From NCBI GenBank assembly GCA_963277665.1, contig OY728136.1, forward strand, positions 810,861,123 through 810,925,122: 64,000 nucleotides of DNA, written 5' to 3'. A program made the translations under genes and the position numbers. This document shows, piece by piece, positions 12,248 to 25,592 of this stretch (position 1 is the first letter of the stretch; each line of letters begins with the position of its first letter). The notes under the pieces were generated by a model. That model saw only the letters and a program-made list of their open reading frames with translations. It was not told the origin of the DNA and did no database searches. This stretch comes from Viscum album (Eukaryota > Streptophyta > Magnoliopsida > Santalales > Viscaceae).

Positions 12248-13097
12248 CGTCAAGCATGGGAATTAACAAACACAATCATAAAACATCTAGAGAATTAATT
12301 TAGATGGTATTATCGAATCATATCACTAGTAAAACATTATAAACACCAAAGGTTTTTATTAATTATGAATAAAGACAAAATAAAATGATCATTAAAAATG
12401 ATCCTTCGGAAAATTACCTTTCGAATTTTAACAAGAATTTGTTAAATATATAAATTTCCAAAAAAAATTAAAGAAAAAAATTTCATTTCAATATCTCTTC
12501 ATAAAAATGTAATATTTTATTTTGATAATTTCATGGTTATGATAATAGAAAATAAGTTTCATGTTGTGCATGTTAAAACAACGACTCCTTTCATATTTTT
12601 GGTAAAAATAAAATGTAAAATATTTTGAAAAAATTAAAACAACATTATTTTTATACCATTTAAAAAAAACCACACTTGTGAAAAAATGCCTTTAAAATAA
12701 TTAAAGAATAGTATAAAAAATCATTAAATCATTTTTAAAAAAATATAGAATTGGAAGAGAATGTATTTTTTACCAAAGAGATAACAAAATTTGGTTTTCT
12801 TTAAAAAAGTTTTTTTGTTCTATTAATTACTTAAAGATGGTAAAATTAAATTAAATAATCTAATTTCTATAAAATAAATGTTGAATAATAAAATTAATTG
12901 TTTATTGAGATGTGTATCATAATATTTTATCAGAAAAACAATAACAGAAGAAATCATAATAATAAATGAGGTGGTAACAACATAACCCTTACCACATCGG
13001 TATATTTAGAATAATAATTCACATGGATGAAAGAATCATATATAGATATTTAAATCCTTAATACAATCATATGAATTATTATAGATAACATTTTTTA
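12248..13097 (-). repeat. E5 LTR, middle fragment
   Basis: AT-rich, no coding. It lies between the right end of E1 and the left end of E3. It is assigned to the E5 LTR because it joins 1-605 to 24214-26490 once E1 and E3 are removed, giving about 3.7 kb, close to the E2 LTR length. Direct similarity here is weak (CATAACCCTTACC near 12980 resembles the minus-strand TTCCCTTA...AGGTCC of the E2 LTR). Confidence 0.4.
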
Positions 13098-15942
13098 TAG
13101 CATCCCACCCTAGATACCAATCAACCGGGCCCTGAGACGGTAACCAAAAAACCTCAAGCACACCTCAACCAACACTAGTTTATTCAAGCCATACATAAAG
13201 GCATAGGGTATATATGTGGGGAGACTATGACCACATAAATTAGAGTGAATATATTAGTTTTCAAATATAATAAACGGAGGAAGAATAAATAAGAAACAGA
13301 AGGCAGTGGAACAATGATAAATAAACTTATATAAATAATAAACAATCAGCAGAAGTTGAGTAATTTTTAGATATATGTGTTTTTTATACTATGTTATGAA
13401 GCTATAAATTAATTAATATTCATGGGAAAGGGATACATTGATATACCACATACTATAAGAACATATAAAAAGGCCAGATACATATAAGACTAGAATATCA
13501 AGCATAGGCTCGATCGTATGCCCTGATCACTATCCTAGAATTAAATTTCAAGCATTGGAAGATGGATTGACTGCATTATATATCAATAAATACATTATGT
13601 ATGATTGGGTATTATGGGTTCCCTCCCTAAAACAGAATCTAACACTCTTATTTTTTGGCTCCTAGAGAGGTTATGGCCAAGATGTTCTAGGGTCGGTGAT
13701 GTGATGAGTGATGATGGATATATAAGGGTGGTGGTAGGATGGGTTGGTGCCAATGGGTGTGATTGGTGGGATCTTATCCGTATGACATGATAGGGTTTGG
13801 CATGATTTTCATTATCCCCTCAATTTTGTGTAATATAAAACAACTGATGTGCAATATAAGACAAATAGTGTGCCACCGGATAAAAATTTATAACATAAAG
13901 AAATGAATAAATGTGTTTCTCTTGGTTTCACATTGACAACCATACAATTTACTAACTTTAACCTAATCCTATGAATCTGAAATAAGGGAACTAGCAATAT
14001 TAACGTGAGAATTATAAGGTTCTAGGGGATGGTCTATCTCGAAGATTATTCTTGGGATTGGAGGATATTTCCCTACATTTCCACAATCTAGGGATAATTT
14101 CTCATTTTGAAATCATTCATTTACCTTTCTCGATAATTTAATTTGAAAACCAAAATATAGAATATTGTTAGACATCGTGATCCCATCCACGAAAATCCAG
14201 ATAGGTTATCCCAATCTCTCTTGAGGGGCTCATCATATGACCAATTCCAAGGAGTCTATTCCTGGTGACACAATGGTGAAATCCCACATGTCAATCCAAG
14301 AAATGTGTGAATATGTCAAGTACTAACCTATGAGTCTATACCTAGTTTCACCCATAGGGTCTTGATTCTCTCTCAAGGCATGGAACAACCATAGTGTCTT
14401 TGAGGTTGTGAAATGGGTCTACCCTATGGAACTCGTGTCACTCGCCAGGAGAAAAAAATAGATAATTTTTAGTGAACCCATAACAAGAATAACTAATTTA
14501 AACCCTATCATGTTTATAAATCATTAACAATTCTAACTAGAAAGCATGAGACTCAGTACAGGGTATCCTAAAGTTGGAACCCCTTGTTTCCCCCTCTACA
14601 CTATGTTGGAATCATTAAACAGAAAAATAATTCATAAAATGTCCAGATAAAGAATTTATTTCATTTAATTCTTGTATTTATATCAAAATTGAATTGTTGG
14701 TCAAGGAAAACAATTATGAAACTACTTAAGGATCATATTTAATATGAATAATTACCTAACCAAATCACATTGATCATAAATTTCATTAATGGAATGTGGC
14801 ATAGGGACCAACTTATGGATCATCATTTAATTCAACTAAACAATAGGCTGAATGAAATAATATGGGAGACAACACACTTCAAGGGGGTTTTATGTCATTT
14901 TAGTATGAGGGTAAAAATGATTCCACTGTGCAGTTCAACCATTTAGGCTGAATGGGTCAAGGTGATCAACCCAAAGGTTTTATCGACCACTTTCTTGTGT
15001 CACCAAAGGTTGGGTAAAGAATTCAATCAATTTTAATTAATAACTATCATGTTTCAATAAAAGGGTCTGGCTCATCATACAATGATTCATTTTTTGGAAA
15101 TAAATGATAAAATGGAAAATAATATACACTCCCTTACTTATACTCATATATCCTCACTCATTTAGAGTTAGACATTAATATGATCTAGTTTGGTGGAAGT
15201 TGACAGAAAAATAAAATTCCCTGAGAATTGGGAAAATGAGAATTCACCATGATCACACAATATATGGGATGAATAACTTGAATTAGTAGTTAGATGATTA
15301 AATATATCCCTTCCAGATTAAAGATGGATCCAATTGTGTGTGAAACAGTTTAAGAACAAAGGATTTACCATGATACCTAACTATTGAAGGAGAAGTGATC
15401 ATATGGGAGTTAGTAGAAGAAAACACGGGAGAAGTATAAAGAAAAAGAAAGAAAGGTTTTAAAACATTAAATATGGTATATTCACTAAATTTTTCTTCAT
15501 TTATAAGGGTGTGTGATTTGGACATGTGGTTTTCAAACTATGCACCAACCATGCACCTTAACTAATTAAAATTGTAACTCTACACATTTATGAACACAGT
15601 TTCATTTTCGTCTTATACTGTAAAAAAACAATGTCTAAAAACTATAGATGAATCATATGACAGTGCAATATGGGTTTCACAATTACAAAAAACTATATGG
15701 ACACCATGTCCTTACTATCTATAGTCACATAGTTTAATGAAACCTCACGGTCTTGGCTTCCCAGTTTCTCTTAAACATGAATCCCATATTTTCTTCCCAC
15801 TTTAGGGTTCTAAGCTCTAATTGAAATGAAAATGAACGAAGACCTCCTTGAAATAATTAGTCAACATTATTAAGGCCGTTTAAAAGAATTTAAACAAAAC
15901 AAATTAATGGACTAAACCTTTCTAAAAACTCGAGATGTTGCA
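13098..15942 (-). repeat. E3 3' LTR
   Basis: About 2.85 kb. Homology to 21573-24213 is visible throughout, for example GTGGAACAATGATAAATAA at ~13306 against GTGAAACAATGATAAATAA at ~21781. Small open frames at 13605-13790 and 13812-13997 have no counterpart of note in the other LTR and are treated as chance. Confidence 0.8.
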
Positions 15943-15953
15943 GCCTCCCCTCC
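15943..15953 (-). other. polypurine tract of E3
   Basis: GCCTCCCCTCC on the plus strand, i.e. GGAGGGGAGGC on the minus strand, lies directly before TGCAACATC, the start of the 3' LTR. Confidence 0.8.
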
Positions 15954-15989
15954 ATAAGTAAACTCATCCATGAGATTCCCTTCCAATGG

Positions 15990-16560
15990 TAGTAAAATTT
16001 CATATGAGAAGTGTTTAGTTCACTAGGGATGTACACATACTTCCTGCTACCATGGATTATCTTGTATGCATCTGCGCTGACACAACACCCAAACCAGAGG
16101 AACTGACCTCAATCACATATCCTTGATGCTATGATCAATGATATGTATTGGACACCCCCAGAGGATGCATCCTCTACCTTATCAATATCCTCGAGGTATA
16201 ATGAATGAGATGTGTTATAGTGGTACTGTCAAATAAGATATATAAGGAAGAATTTGTGAATTTAATGGTACCATTGAGGTAATATGAACTAATAGGATAC
16301 TAGTTTGAATGTCAACACTATCTTGAATGTCTCGAAATACTACGGTGATAATTCACCCAATATCTTGATTTTTCTGTGGCCCAGTACTGGGGATACATGT
16401 AGAAAGACCCAATGTCCCACCTCATACTAAAGAGGTATTTTGTGTTGATTGATATAAGAATTATTCCTATAATATATTGTATCCATATGATTTTGAAGCA
16501 ATTGGATATGTTATGAAATCTACTGAACATGATGAGAACCTAGTAGAGCTTCCTCGCTTG
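15990..16560 (-). pseudogene. E3 pol C-terminal remnant
   Basis: Minus-strand DNA after the integrase core and before the 3' LTR. Frames are short and shifted. Fragments such as GSFYMYPQ fall where gypsy pol has its GDxVFLxVSP motif, but the match is weak and the chromodomain-like tail is not legible. Assigned mainly by position. Confidence 0.4.
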
Positions 16561-17245
16561 CCTCTAGCTAGCATATAGGGGGACGACATGGTATACCATA
16601 GATGAAATCATATATAGCTATCTGTATCATTTCCAAAAAACTTTTTTTATGAAACCCTTACTAGTGGGTTATTCTTTTATGATGTACCTCATAAATCAAG
16701 TATGTATGCCCATAGAATATCCTCTAACACCAAAATCACCTGATCGTATAGCCAGTCAGTTAGAGGGTGATAGATTGTACTCAAGTGAACCTATGAAACC
16801 ACTGACATTTTCCACCATTTCCATAATTGTGAAGTAAAATTGGAATCCTGGTCTGAGACTATAGAACAGGGTACACCATGAATACATACTATCTCATGGA
16901 TGTAAATCCTTCATAGCTCATCATTAGAGAATGTTTCCTAGATCACTAAGATATGTGTGACTTTGGAAAACCTGTAAATTATCACCCATAATGAATCACT
17001 ACCTCTAGGGGATATCAGGATACCTATCATGAATTACATTATGATTTTATTCCAATTCCACTCAATAATTAAAAGTGGTTGTAGATGTTTAGTGCATCGT
17101 TGGTGCTCTTCCGTCACCTATTGACATGTTGAGCACTATGTAATGAAATGTTCTATCTTCATCTCCGTACCTAACCACCAATATTTTCCATGTATTATTT
17201 GGTATATCATGTCAAGACTAGGATGAACTACACATCAAAGGAACT
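16560..17245 (-). pseudogene. E3 integrase (gypsy), broken
   Basis: Read 5' to 3' on the minus strand. The zinc-binding part at ~17245-17110 gives VHPSLDMIYQ, HGKYWWLG and CSTCQ, matching the HPGSTKMY...YWWPGM...CLTCQ pattern, so the CxxC pair is kept. The core follows: [53 protein letters not shown]. The second catalytic Asp (SDQD) is present. The Asp of VDRLTK is Tyr here, and the Glu of GQSERTIQTLED reads as Asp in LYDQVILVLED. Several stops and frame changes rule out a working enzyme. Confidence 0.75.
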
Positions 17246-17449
17246 AGATTCCCTCATAAACTATTCCCATATATCTAAAGGAGCCCATACATGTCCAGGT
17301 ATGATAATGATATTACTTGCATCAACAACATAACCAGGAGGAAGGTTCTATCTTATGAAGCTTTCCCTCAAAAAGGGGTCATCAGAATAAGAAAACTGCC
17401 TCATACTGACCCACTCTAAAAAAGGGGATGTCACTAATAGAGGTTCTAT

Positions 17450-17720
17450 AACTATCTTCCAGTGCTGTTGTGAAACCTCATGATGAATCATTGATAATAG
17501 ATACATAAATTTATTCTCACTACTATCCTCTTTGATATCTTTCTTCTTAGTCTTCTATACCAATGATTCGACTACAACATTACCCTTCTTGGGTGTACAA
17601 TGAAGCTCAAAGATGAATAATTGTAGGTATTACACCCACCTGTACTATCTCAGATTCAAATTTTGGTGATTGGGTATGTATTTGAGACATTTATGATCCA
17701 TATAAATAATTAACCACTCA
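17450..17720 (-). pseudogene. E3 RNase H (gypsy), broken
   Basis: The minus strand at ~17702-17640 reads DHKCLKYIPNHQNLNLR, matching the TDHKSLKYIFTQKELNLRQ motif near the end of gypsy RNase H. It is followed by HCTPKKGNVV, matching YHPGKANVVADALSR. The upstream catalytic Asp and Glu motifs were not legible. Confidence 0.65.
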
Positions 17721-18129
17721 CACAAAAAGTAATTCATCCAAAATCATGGAGAATGAACCATGAAAACAATATTAATATCATGCATAGTATAGTTCTGCTC
17801 ATGAGGTATTTGATAGTGGGAATCTTATGTAGAACCCTGATCACCCTACTCAATAATTACATTTAGCTCTATTTCTAAATCATCACAGTGGAATGTACAA
17901 AATTTTATCAAATATGGAAGAATCAGGATCAAGACTAATGTGATTCTTCCCTTTAATCCTAAAAATTTATCTCACACACTTTTTCCCATTAAAATTTCAC
18001 AAACTTTTTAGTTAAGTCCATGAATGAAACCTCCAATATATAGAAGTCCTTGATTAATATAATATAATATACTTATATCCCTAAGAAACTATTTATTTCA
18101 AATACATTCTTAGGCTACTCCTAGTAAAC

Positions 18130-18890
18130 CATACTGTTCAACTTCTCTAGGTCAACTGATACGCCGGCCTCAAATATGATGTGACCTAATAACTGAAACT
18201 TGTTGATCCAACATTGGAATTTACTAAGATTCACATATATATGGTTCTCTCTTATATTACTTAACATGATATCAAGATGATGGTATTATTCCTGTATGGT
18301 ACATGAAGACTCTAATATGTCCTTTATGGAGACTACCGCAAAAGAATCAAGGTATGAGTGAAAAACGTGATTCATCAGAGTTATGAAGACCACTGATGCA
18401 TTCATCAGATTGAATGACATAACCAGATACTTTTAGAAGTTGTACATACTTTGAAATTATGTACATGGTATATATGATGTCCTCACACAAACATTATATG
18501 GTCCATACTTCATATTAATCTTAGAGAAAAAATTTACTCCTCGAAGCTAGTTTATGAGGTTTTCTATAAAAGATAATGGATACCACTTATTCACTGTAAG
18601 CTGGTTCATTTGGGGGTAATCCTCAAACAATTTATGGGTACCCTGCATCTTCTTGTAGATAAGGATTTTTTATCCCCATGTTAATGTTCGTGGTTAGATG
18701 AAACCCATAGCTTCAAGATCATAAATTTGTTTCTTGAGTTCATAGTTTTCTGTAGGTTCCATCCTATATGGAGGAATAGACACAAGTGTCGCACCTAGAA
18801 TAAGAAAATTGGTGAACATGACATCTATATTAGGTAGTAATCTAGATAAATCAGTTGGATGGACTTCCCTAAAATGATACAAAATAGGTG
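18130..18890 (-). pseudogene. E3 reverse transcriptase (gypsy), broken
   Basis: The minus strand opens with a 62-codon frame (18882-18694) containing PTDLSRLL, SIPPYRMEPTENYELKKQ and DLEAMGFI, the N-terminal lead of gypsy RT. It continues as IYKKMQGTHKLFEDY and QLTVNKWYPLSFIENLI (compare FVKKKDGTMRLCIDY and KYPLPRIDDLF), then FFSKINMKYGPYN (compare VFSKIDLRSGYHQ). The catalytic region at ~18352-18302 reads FAVVSIKDIL where [10 protein letters not shown] is expected, so the first of the paired Asp residues is Lys. Stops and frame changes occur throughout. Confidence 0.85.
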
Positions 18891-20450
18891 GAAATTCAAA
18901 AAGCTACATTCCATGATCACTCATAAAGAGACTGACCATCTGAGCTTTTACACCTCATATCCTAGTATTCAAGGGTCCATATCGAATTTATTGGATATCA
19001 CATTAAACATTATGGATATGAATTATAGTCTCAGTTGATGTGTAGGATATATGACAGTGATGGAATTCCACCTAGGATCTATAAGGCACTAGTTAGGCCA
19101 TATAGATAACGTTGGTCAATCCAATCATCTTGAGGTTGATGATTCTATACATGAAATGGTACCCACCTATCTCATGGGGTTTGTAATTAAATTTTCATAT
19201 ACCCTCTTCTTGAACTCCTTACAGATTTTCAAGGATCATAAAACCACTAGATTACTCTATCACTAGGCCATGACTTCACTTAGATGTAGAAAATAGAATG
19301 GATTGTGATGAAACCTTATCAAATAAAGAAGATTCTAGAGTATAAGATATCAGAATAACTCATCTAACTATAGATGGACCTGGAATCTACTCCTTGAGTG
19401 TATGATACAAATCATATTTTATTTATGAATAGTGGCACTTAGATATTGATTGAATATCTGGAGCGTGTCCACTCTTTTGACGATTAATGTATAAGGCATG
19501 ACGGAATCTAAAAGAACCAACTACGTGGCCCAAATGTCCAATTAGAATACTAGATTCCAACTAAATGAGCATTTTTCAATCTTGTACCTGATAAGGGCTT
19601 TTGTAGATCCCTTCTCACTTATAATCGGTAGAAAATATAAAAAAGAATTATTGAGGTGACCCATCATTCTGCAATCCTGTTACTCGATCAAGATAATTAT
19701 ACACTAGGGAGTATCATGGCATTGTTTTCTAAACTAACGATACACTATACTACTATCAGTGCATTCCCCCATGATGGTACTTCCTTAATGTGTAGCCTCA
19801 ATAGCTCAATTACTACCGCAAGATAACCCACTACACTATTTGAAATATGAACTACTATGTTTCACATTTCTTGATTCCCTTAGGATCTAATCAATGATGA
19901 GGTATAGGTTTACTATATAAAAAATGGTGATAAGAAGAAATATATTCACCTAAAACTGAATGGAATATGAAATTACATCCTCAAATTTCCTTTCAGTAGT
20001 TAACACATCACCGATCAAGGTCATTGAAAAAAACTATAATTTGGTGAAGCGATATGAATATTCCATCCCTGGAATGTCAGCTTGTTGAAGGCGCATGAAA
20101 TCTAAAACATGAACAGTTCTCTAGGTATGAAAAATAATTAGTCCAAGAAGTCTGTATGAATTTCATTCCAGGAAATGCACTGCTATTGACTAATATAAGT
20201 GTGAAAATCCCACTGATGCTTGGTATAATAAAATATCACAATGGTCGTGAGATTCACCATACCCTATAGAGGAGTCTCAATATTGTTTAAGGATGATAGA
20301 AAGGTCTCCATCCATGATTTTGAATTATGAGGACCTCCATACCTCAAGAAAGATGGAGAATGATGTTGTTGAAACATCTGGGTCTGCTCTTCTACAGAAT
20401 GGGTGGGTCAAGAATGACACAGAATGGTCTTCATAAACTAAAATAATCTA
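18890..20450 (-). pseudogene. E3 gag and protease region, heavily decayed
   Basis: Position between leader and RT indicates gag plus protease. On the minus strand ~20405-20290 reads QMFQQHHSPSFLR and SKSWMETFLSSL, resembling the gypsy gag start (QMFQQ...FLR...PPxF...A..W...IEKIF). No zinc knuckle or protease DSG motif could be read. Confidence 0.45.
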
Positions 20451-21556
20451 TCTCAGTACTAGGTATCAGCACTCAATGGAAGATCTAGGGGAAGTTCCTA
20501 ATGTTGAAATATATGAGATACCATTGGTAACTTAGGGCCCATAATCTCCAAAGAATTCTCATCTCCACTCTCTTGGAATACAACATGAGGTCTTCACAAT
20601 GAAATAGCTCTGAAAATTCCAATAATATTCCTCTAAAAGGATTTATAATAGATATGGAAGGTGATGAGGAATAATTCATATAAGAATTACTATAATCACA
20701 CTTAAGCCCTTACCCATATCTAGGATCAAGGTCTGGGTAATCTGAACAAACTATAGAATAAACATAAGATACATGACCTACATCCCACAACTAGGGTCAA
20801 TTCATGTTAAGGTCTCTGGTAAAACATATAAATCTAAATCATATTATGAATATTAATCATTTTAGTTCATTTATATATTAAATTCCCTTTATGTTGTTGA
20901 ATTAGATGAATGACCATTTAAAATTTATAAGGGCTCATACACCTTATAAATTGGATCGTGGTGTGCATTTAATCCTAACCAAAACAAGTTCAGGACCATG
21001 TAACCAATGGTCCATGGTTCAATGTGCCACAAATTTCTTCATAATATATCTAATTTAACCTACGTAGAAAAAAACGTTTTTGTTAAAGAAATTTCATTTA
21101 GTTACAATTGTGTTTTCTCTATTCTACAAGATATTTTAGCACCTATATATATAAAAAACAATCATTACATGCCATAAAAACCAAGTTACAACCAATAATC
21201 ATGTAAAAAACCATCAATGAACCCAAAAAAATAAATATGGAATGGGAGAATGAAAGTAATTTCAAGTCCTATATTGGATAATATGATGATTTCTCTGATG
21301 TTCCATCTTATCCTTAGGCTAGGGATAAACAACCCATTAAAATAATTTCAAAATTAATAATAACACATATCAAGTGAGTAACCCAATGGTGATATCCATA
21401 AAATGGTAACCACCCAAGAAGTACTAGAATTTTCCCCTCGGTAATTCGGGTTGGCCCTCTACGTCGGGTTGCTACTCCCATGAATAAGCTCATGTCCAAA
21501 TTCTTGAATCATAATATCTTTCTGAATCCCTACTATTATGAATAATATAAAGAAAA
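20451..21556 (-). other. E3 5' untranslated leader
   Basis: About 1.1 kb between primer site and gag remnant. No coding signal seen; two short open frames (20485-20679, 21314-21499) match nothing I know. Confidence 0.5.
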
Positions 21557-21567
21557 CTCTGATACCA
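21557..21567 (-). other. primer-binding site of E3 (initiator Met tRNA)
   Basis: CTCTGATACCA on the plus strand is TGGTATCAGAG on the minus strand, an exact match to the common plant initiator-Met-tRNA site, five bases from the LTR edge. Confidence 0.9.
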
Positions 21568-21572
21568 CTTGG

Positions 21573-24213
21573 TAGTGTCTCATCCCAGATGCTACTTAAT
21601 GACATCCCGTGTTGGTGACCACAAGATATCAAGAATTATTCCTTAAATAACACAAGTTGATGATGGGTGGAGAGGGCCTAGGGTATGTCCATATTCAGAC
21701 TATACCCTCATATATCAGAGTGATAAAAATAGTAGTCAAATATAATTAATGTAGAAATAAGAAATACGAATCATATAGTAGTGAAACAATGATAAATAAT
21801 CATATAGAATTAATAAAAATATATTATGAATCAATGTAATATCTAGATACAAGTGATTCTGATGTTGTGATGTGTAGATATAAAAAAATAACTATGCATG
21901 GGTAGGGGATACATGAATATATCATATTCCATCAAAATATAAAAAATTCCAAAAACAACTAAGACTAGCATCTTGAGCATGTGATCAGTTCTCTTCCCTA
22001 ATCTCTATCCTAGAAATCAAAGTCTAGCATTTGAATCTAGTTGATTCTATTTATCAATCAATACAATCATAGAGCCTTCTTGGGTGCCATTTTCATCCCA
22101 TGTAGGGTGTGATATACAATCTCATTAGCCCCACCATAGTGTCTAGGAAAATCCATTTTGTTAAATATTAAATAAATAATGTACCATATGATGAAAATGA
22201 ATAATGGAAATAAATGAATAAATTCATTGGTCTGGGTTCTACATGGACACCCATTCAATTTACCTACATCAGCCTAATTCGGTGAGTCTAAACTAAAATA
22301 ACCTACAAAGGTGAAGTGAGAAATACAAGGTTCTTGGTTATGGATTGTCCCAAATATTGTTCTTGGCCATGGAGTACATGACCCTATGTTTCAAAAACCA
22401 AGGGATCATTTCAATTTTTTTAGTCATTCATTTACCTTTTCCTTAATTCAATTTGAAACCCAAATTGTAGAATATATAGAGACTCCCTAATCCCATCCAT
22501 AGAAATACAGAGTTGTTTCCATGTATCGCTCGAGGGGATAATCATATGAACAATACTAAAGAATCCATCCATTGTGACCAAAGGGATATATCCTTAATTT
22601 AGCACACAGGATGGTGTGATAATGTCAATTATTAGCCTCTGAGTCCATATGTGGTATCACACATAGGGGTCTGGGTCTCTCTTGAGGCATGATATAACTA
22701 CCATGACTTTTACCCCATACTAGGGGTCTCCCCTAGGAAAATAATTTCACCAGCCTGGAAGTAAAATTATATAATGCATGGTTAGCCTATCCCATTAATA
22801 TATTTTCCCCCTAAAACTTTTACAAAGTAATAAAAATTATAACAAGAAGTTATGAGAGTTTGTAGAAGGGGTAAGTTAATCAGAACCACTTGTTTCACTA
22901 TATAAACTAAGGTGCAAACATTAAACACGAAATGAATATATTATAATTCTATAAATATGTCTCATCTCATTTAGTTTAGGTATTTGTATCAAAAATGACT
23001 TTTCAGTAAAGGCACACTATTAACCTATCGGTTATTCAAGGTTAGAAGGGATAATAATCTAACAAGCACACTCAGATCGAATATATTATTTATATAATGG
23101 GGAGTGGGGTCTAACATTTGGTTCATCCATGAATTCAACTAAAAAATAGGATCAAAAAAATTATTTTAGTTGAGAAATCACCTCACTGCAGGTGTTTGTC
23201 ATTTTAGTGTGATAAAAATATGACTATAAGTTGTAGCTCACCCATTTGGGTGTCATGGGTCAAGGATATAAAACCAATAATTTTATTCAACTCAAACATG
23301 GGTCTCCAATGGTGATGTAATGAATTCAATTATATTTGATTAAAAATTAATGGGTGACACCAGAAAGGTCCGACTCATGGAATAATGGTGTAAACTATGA
23401 AAATTAATGAAATAATGGAAAAGGACCTAAAAATCTACCTTAGCCTCATAGATCCTCCCTTTTCAAGCAACATCCTTCAATTTGAGCTAGGTTAGAAGAA
23501 ATTGACGAAACTGTCAAATTCCATGAAAAGGAGGAAAATGAGCTTACACCAAGATAGTATAATATATTTGATTAAGAATATTAAATATTAGTATAAGGAT
23601 TAATGATATCACCTATAGATTTATATAGAATTCTATGGAGAGAAAAATAGGTCAGGAACAGAGGAGCTACCATGATCCCTAGCCCTTGAAGGAGGAGAGC
23701 TCGAATATGAGGGAAGACCAGAAAACACTAGAGAATAATATATAGGAAGAATGAAATAGTGTAAAAAAATTAAGAGGGTATATTTCATAAATTCACCCTC
23801 ATTTACATGGGGTCATGGTTTGGCTGCATGATTGGACAAACCATGCACCAACTACGAGCCATTATATTCTTCAAAGGGGAACTTCACATAGACATGCACA
23901 TAGTTTGTTTAACCATCCAAAAACCATGAAAAACCAACTATCCAAAAATTGAAGATGATTTAAACAAGTATACACATTGTAGTGCACCATTTTAGAAAAA
24001 CTATGCAGCCCCTAGGTCCTCACATTATGAATCTGTGTTGTTTAGGTCAGTCATGAGGCCCATTGATTTCTTCCCAATTTGGGGATCTAGTCTCCGAATG
24101 ATCCCCTAATAATCCTAAGATCTCTTTGACTAAATTATGCATCATTATTTGGTGTTTTAAATTAATTAAAAAATATAATGAAATGTAACTTTATAGAATG
24201 ATGTAATGTTACA
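21573..24213 (-). repeat. E3 5' LTR
   Basis: About 2.64 kb, the partner of 13098-15942. It ends ATGTAATGTTACA, equivalent to CGAGATGTTGCA in the other copy. Confidence 0.8.
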
Positions 24214-25029
24214 ATCATGGTCAATATATACATGACATAAAATAAACAAGTGGTGAATATGATTTAGGTTTCATATAATTGAGAGTGAGATAAAAATACC
24301 TTAAACAAATAATATCATTTATGTGATAACTAACTTATGATGTTATGATGTTTTATAGTTTAAAATGAACTTATGAAAAGTTTTCATATAGAATAATAAA
24401 AAATCATGGTCATTACACTCATAATCATATCATATCAAATTCAAGGAAGAAATAATTTAACCCAGTGAAACTAAATTTTGTCATAAAATCCCCTACCCCA
24501 AGTCTCTACTTTATTCATACAAATTCAAACATATGATATAAAAAATTTGGTTTTATTATAAATTTATTCAAGAATTATACACATATATATCATACCATAC
24601 ATTATTTACTTACACAGTTGTATCACATATTCATTAATAATTATTTTTTAAAATCCCAATTTTGTGCAAAAGCATCTTTATTTTTCATGTTTGTTTTGGT
24701 TTGTTAGTTTTTGTCTTTATACATTGAATACAGTTACATCTTCCCCAGAATGATAGTAATGATATAAATATCATAAATCCTAAATATATTTATACTTATA
24801 GCCATCCATAAATGATAGATATAGGAAAATGGATTATATAGTTCATGATCACAATAGTCTATACATATTCGTGAACATGATTTCCTTTTTTTATGAATAG
24901 AAAAAAGAAAAATAATTATTCAAAATTATATAATAATTTTTATATGATGGATATAAAATATATTTATTAAACTGACCCTTATTATAGTCGATGTCAAAAT
25001 AAAATGTAAAATGAATATCATCACCTTGT

Positions 25030-25280
25030 GGCTGTGGTGGTCCACATGTACGCATGAGAGACTTTATCATTTTCCAAAATAATGGAATGTATGGTGGTAG
25101 ATGGGATGATATAATTAGAATAGTATATATATTTCATAAATTTTATTTATAAACAAGAATTATATAATTACCTCCATACATAAGATTTGGTGATGTAAAA
25201 CTAATTACATTATTTCACGAGAAGATAGTCTATCGTACACATGATCGACAGTCTCATTTACCATTTGATGGAAAAAGAGA
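25030..25280 (-). repeat. paired LTR box, E5 copy
   Basis: On the plus strand GGTCCACATGTACGCATGAG (~25038) and CGTACACATGATCGACAG (~25225) are the complements of the two boxes. The E4 LTR has nearly the same pair at ~53590 and ~53790. Confidence 0.6.
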
Positions 25281-25584
25281 TAGATATTATTTACCCCATT
25301 AACATAATTATAAATATATATAAATTGAATATATTTTTTATTTTATCATAATTTAATATTATTTTCTAGAGGTGTAAGAAGAAATAATACAATAACTCAT
25401 TATTTTGACTATACCTCTTCTTAAAAACCCCTCTTGAGGTTTAAAAAAATATCCTTAATATGAGAGTTTCAAAATAATACCATGGCCTCTAGGATGTTAT
25501 AAGTTAATAAAGTAATTTATTTGATCAGTTATTGGATGAACCAAAAGTCTTTTATATTTTAAAAAATATTGGATAGAAGGTTCC

Positions 25585-25592
25585 CTTTTATA
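25585..25592 (-). promoter_or_regulatory. TATA box of E5 LTR
   Basis: CTTTTATA on the plus strand is TATAAAAG on the minus strand, inside GGTTCCCTTTTATAATTGAG, which parallels the complement of the E2 promoter region. Confidence 0.5.

Larger units (their letters stand above)
13098..24213 (-). mobile_element. E3: Ty3/gypsy LTR retrotransposon, decayed
   Basis: Direct repeats 13098-15942 and 21573-24213 flank about 5.6 kb of internal DNA on the minus strand. The repeats begin TAGCATCCCACCCTAGAT and TAGTGTCTCATCCCAGAT on the plus strand and end GATGTTGCA and AATGTTACA. Minus-strand LTRs therefore start TGCAAC/TGTAAC. A primer site and a polypurine tract lie at the expected junctions, and RT, RNase H and integrase can be read between them in the right order. 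No 5-bp target duplication is visible (TTTTA left, ATCAT right). The LTR sequence differs from that of E1/E2, so this is a separate family. Confidence 0.85.

Noticed and set aside
11709..12298. Several overlapping open frames of 60-175 codons on both strands
   Set aside because: They translate the CCAACGG/CCGTTGG repeat (FPNG, SQRF, TVGKG units) inside the CACTA element in every frame. This is repeat composition, not coding.
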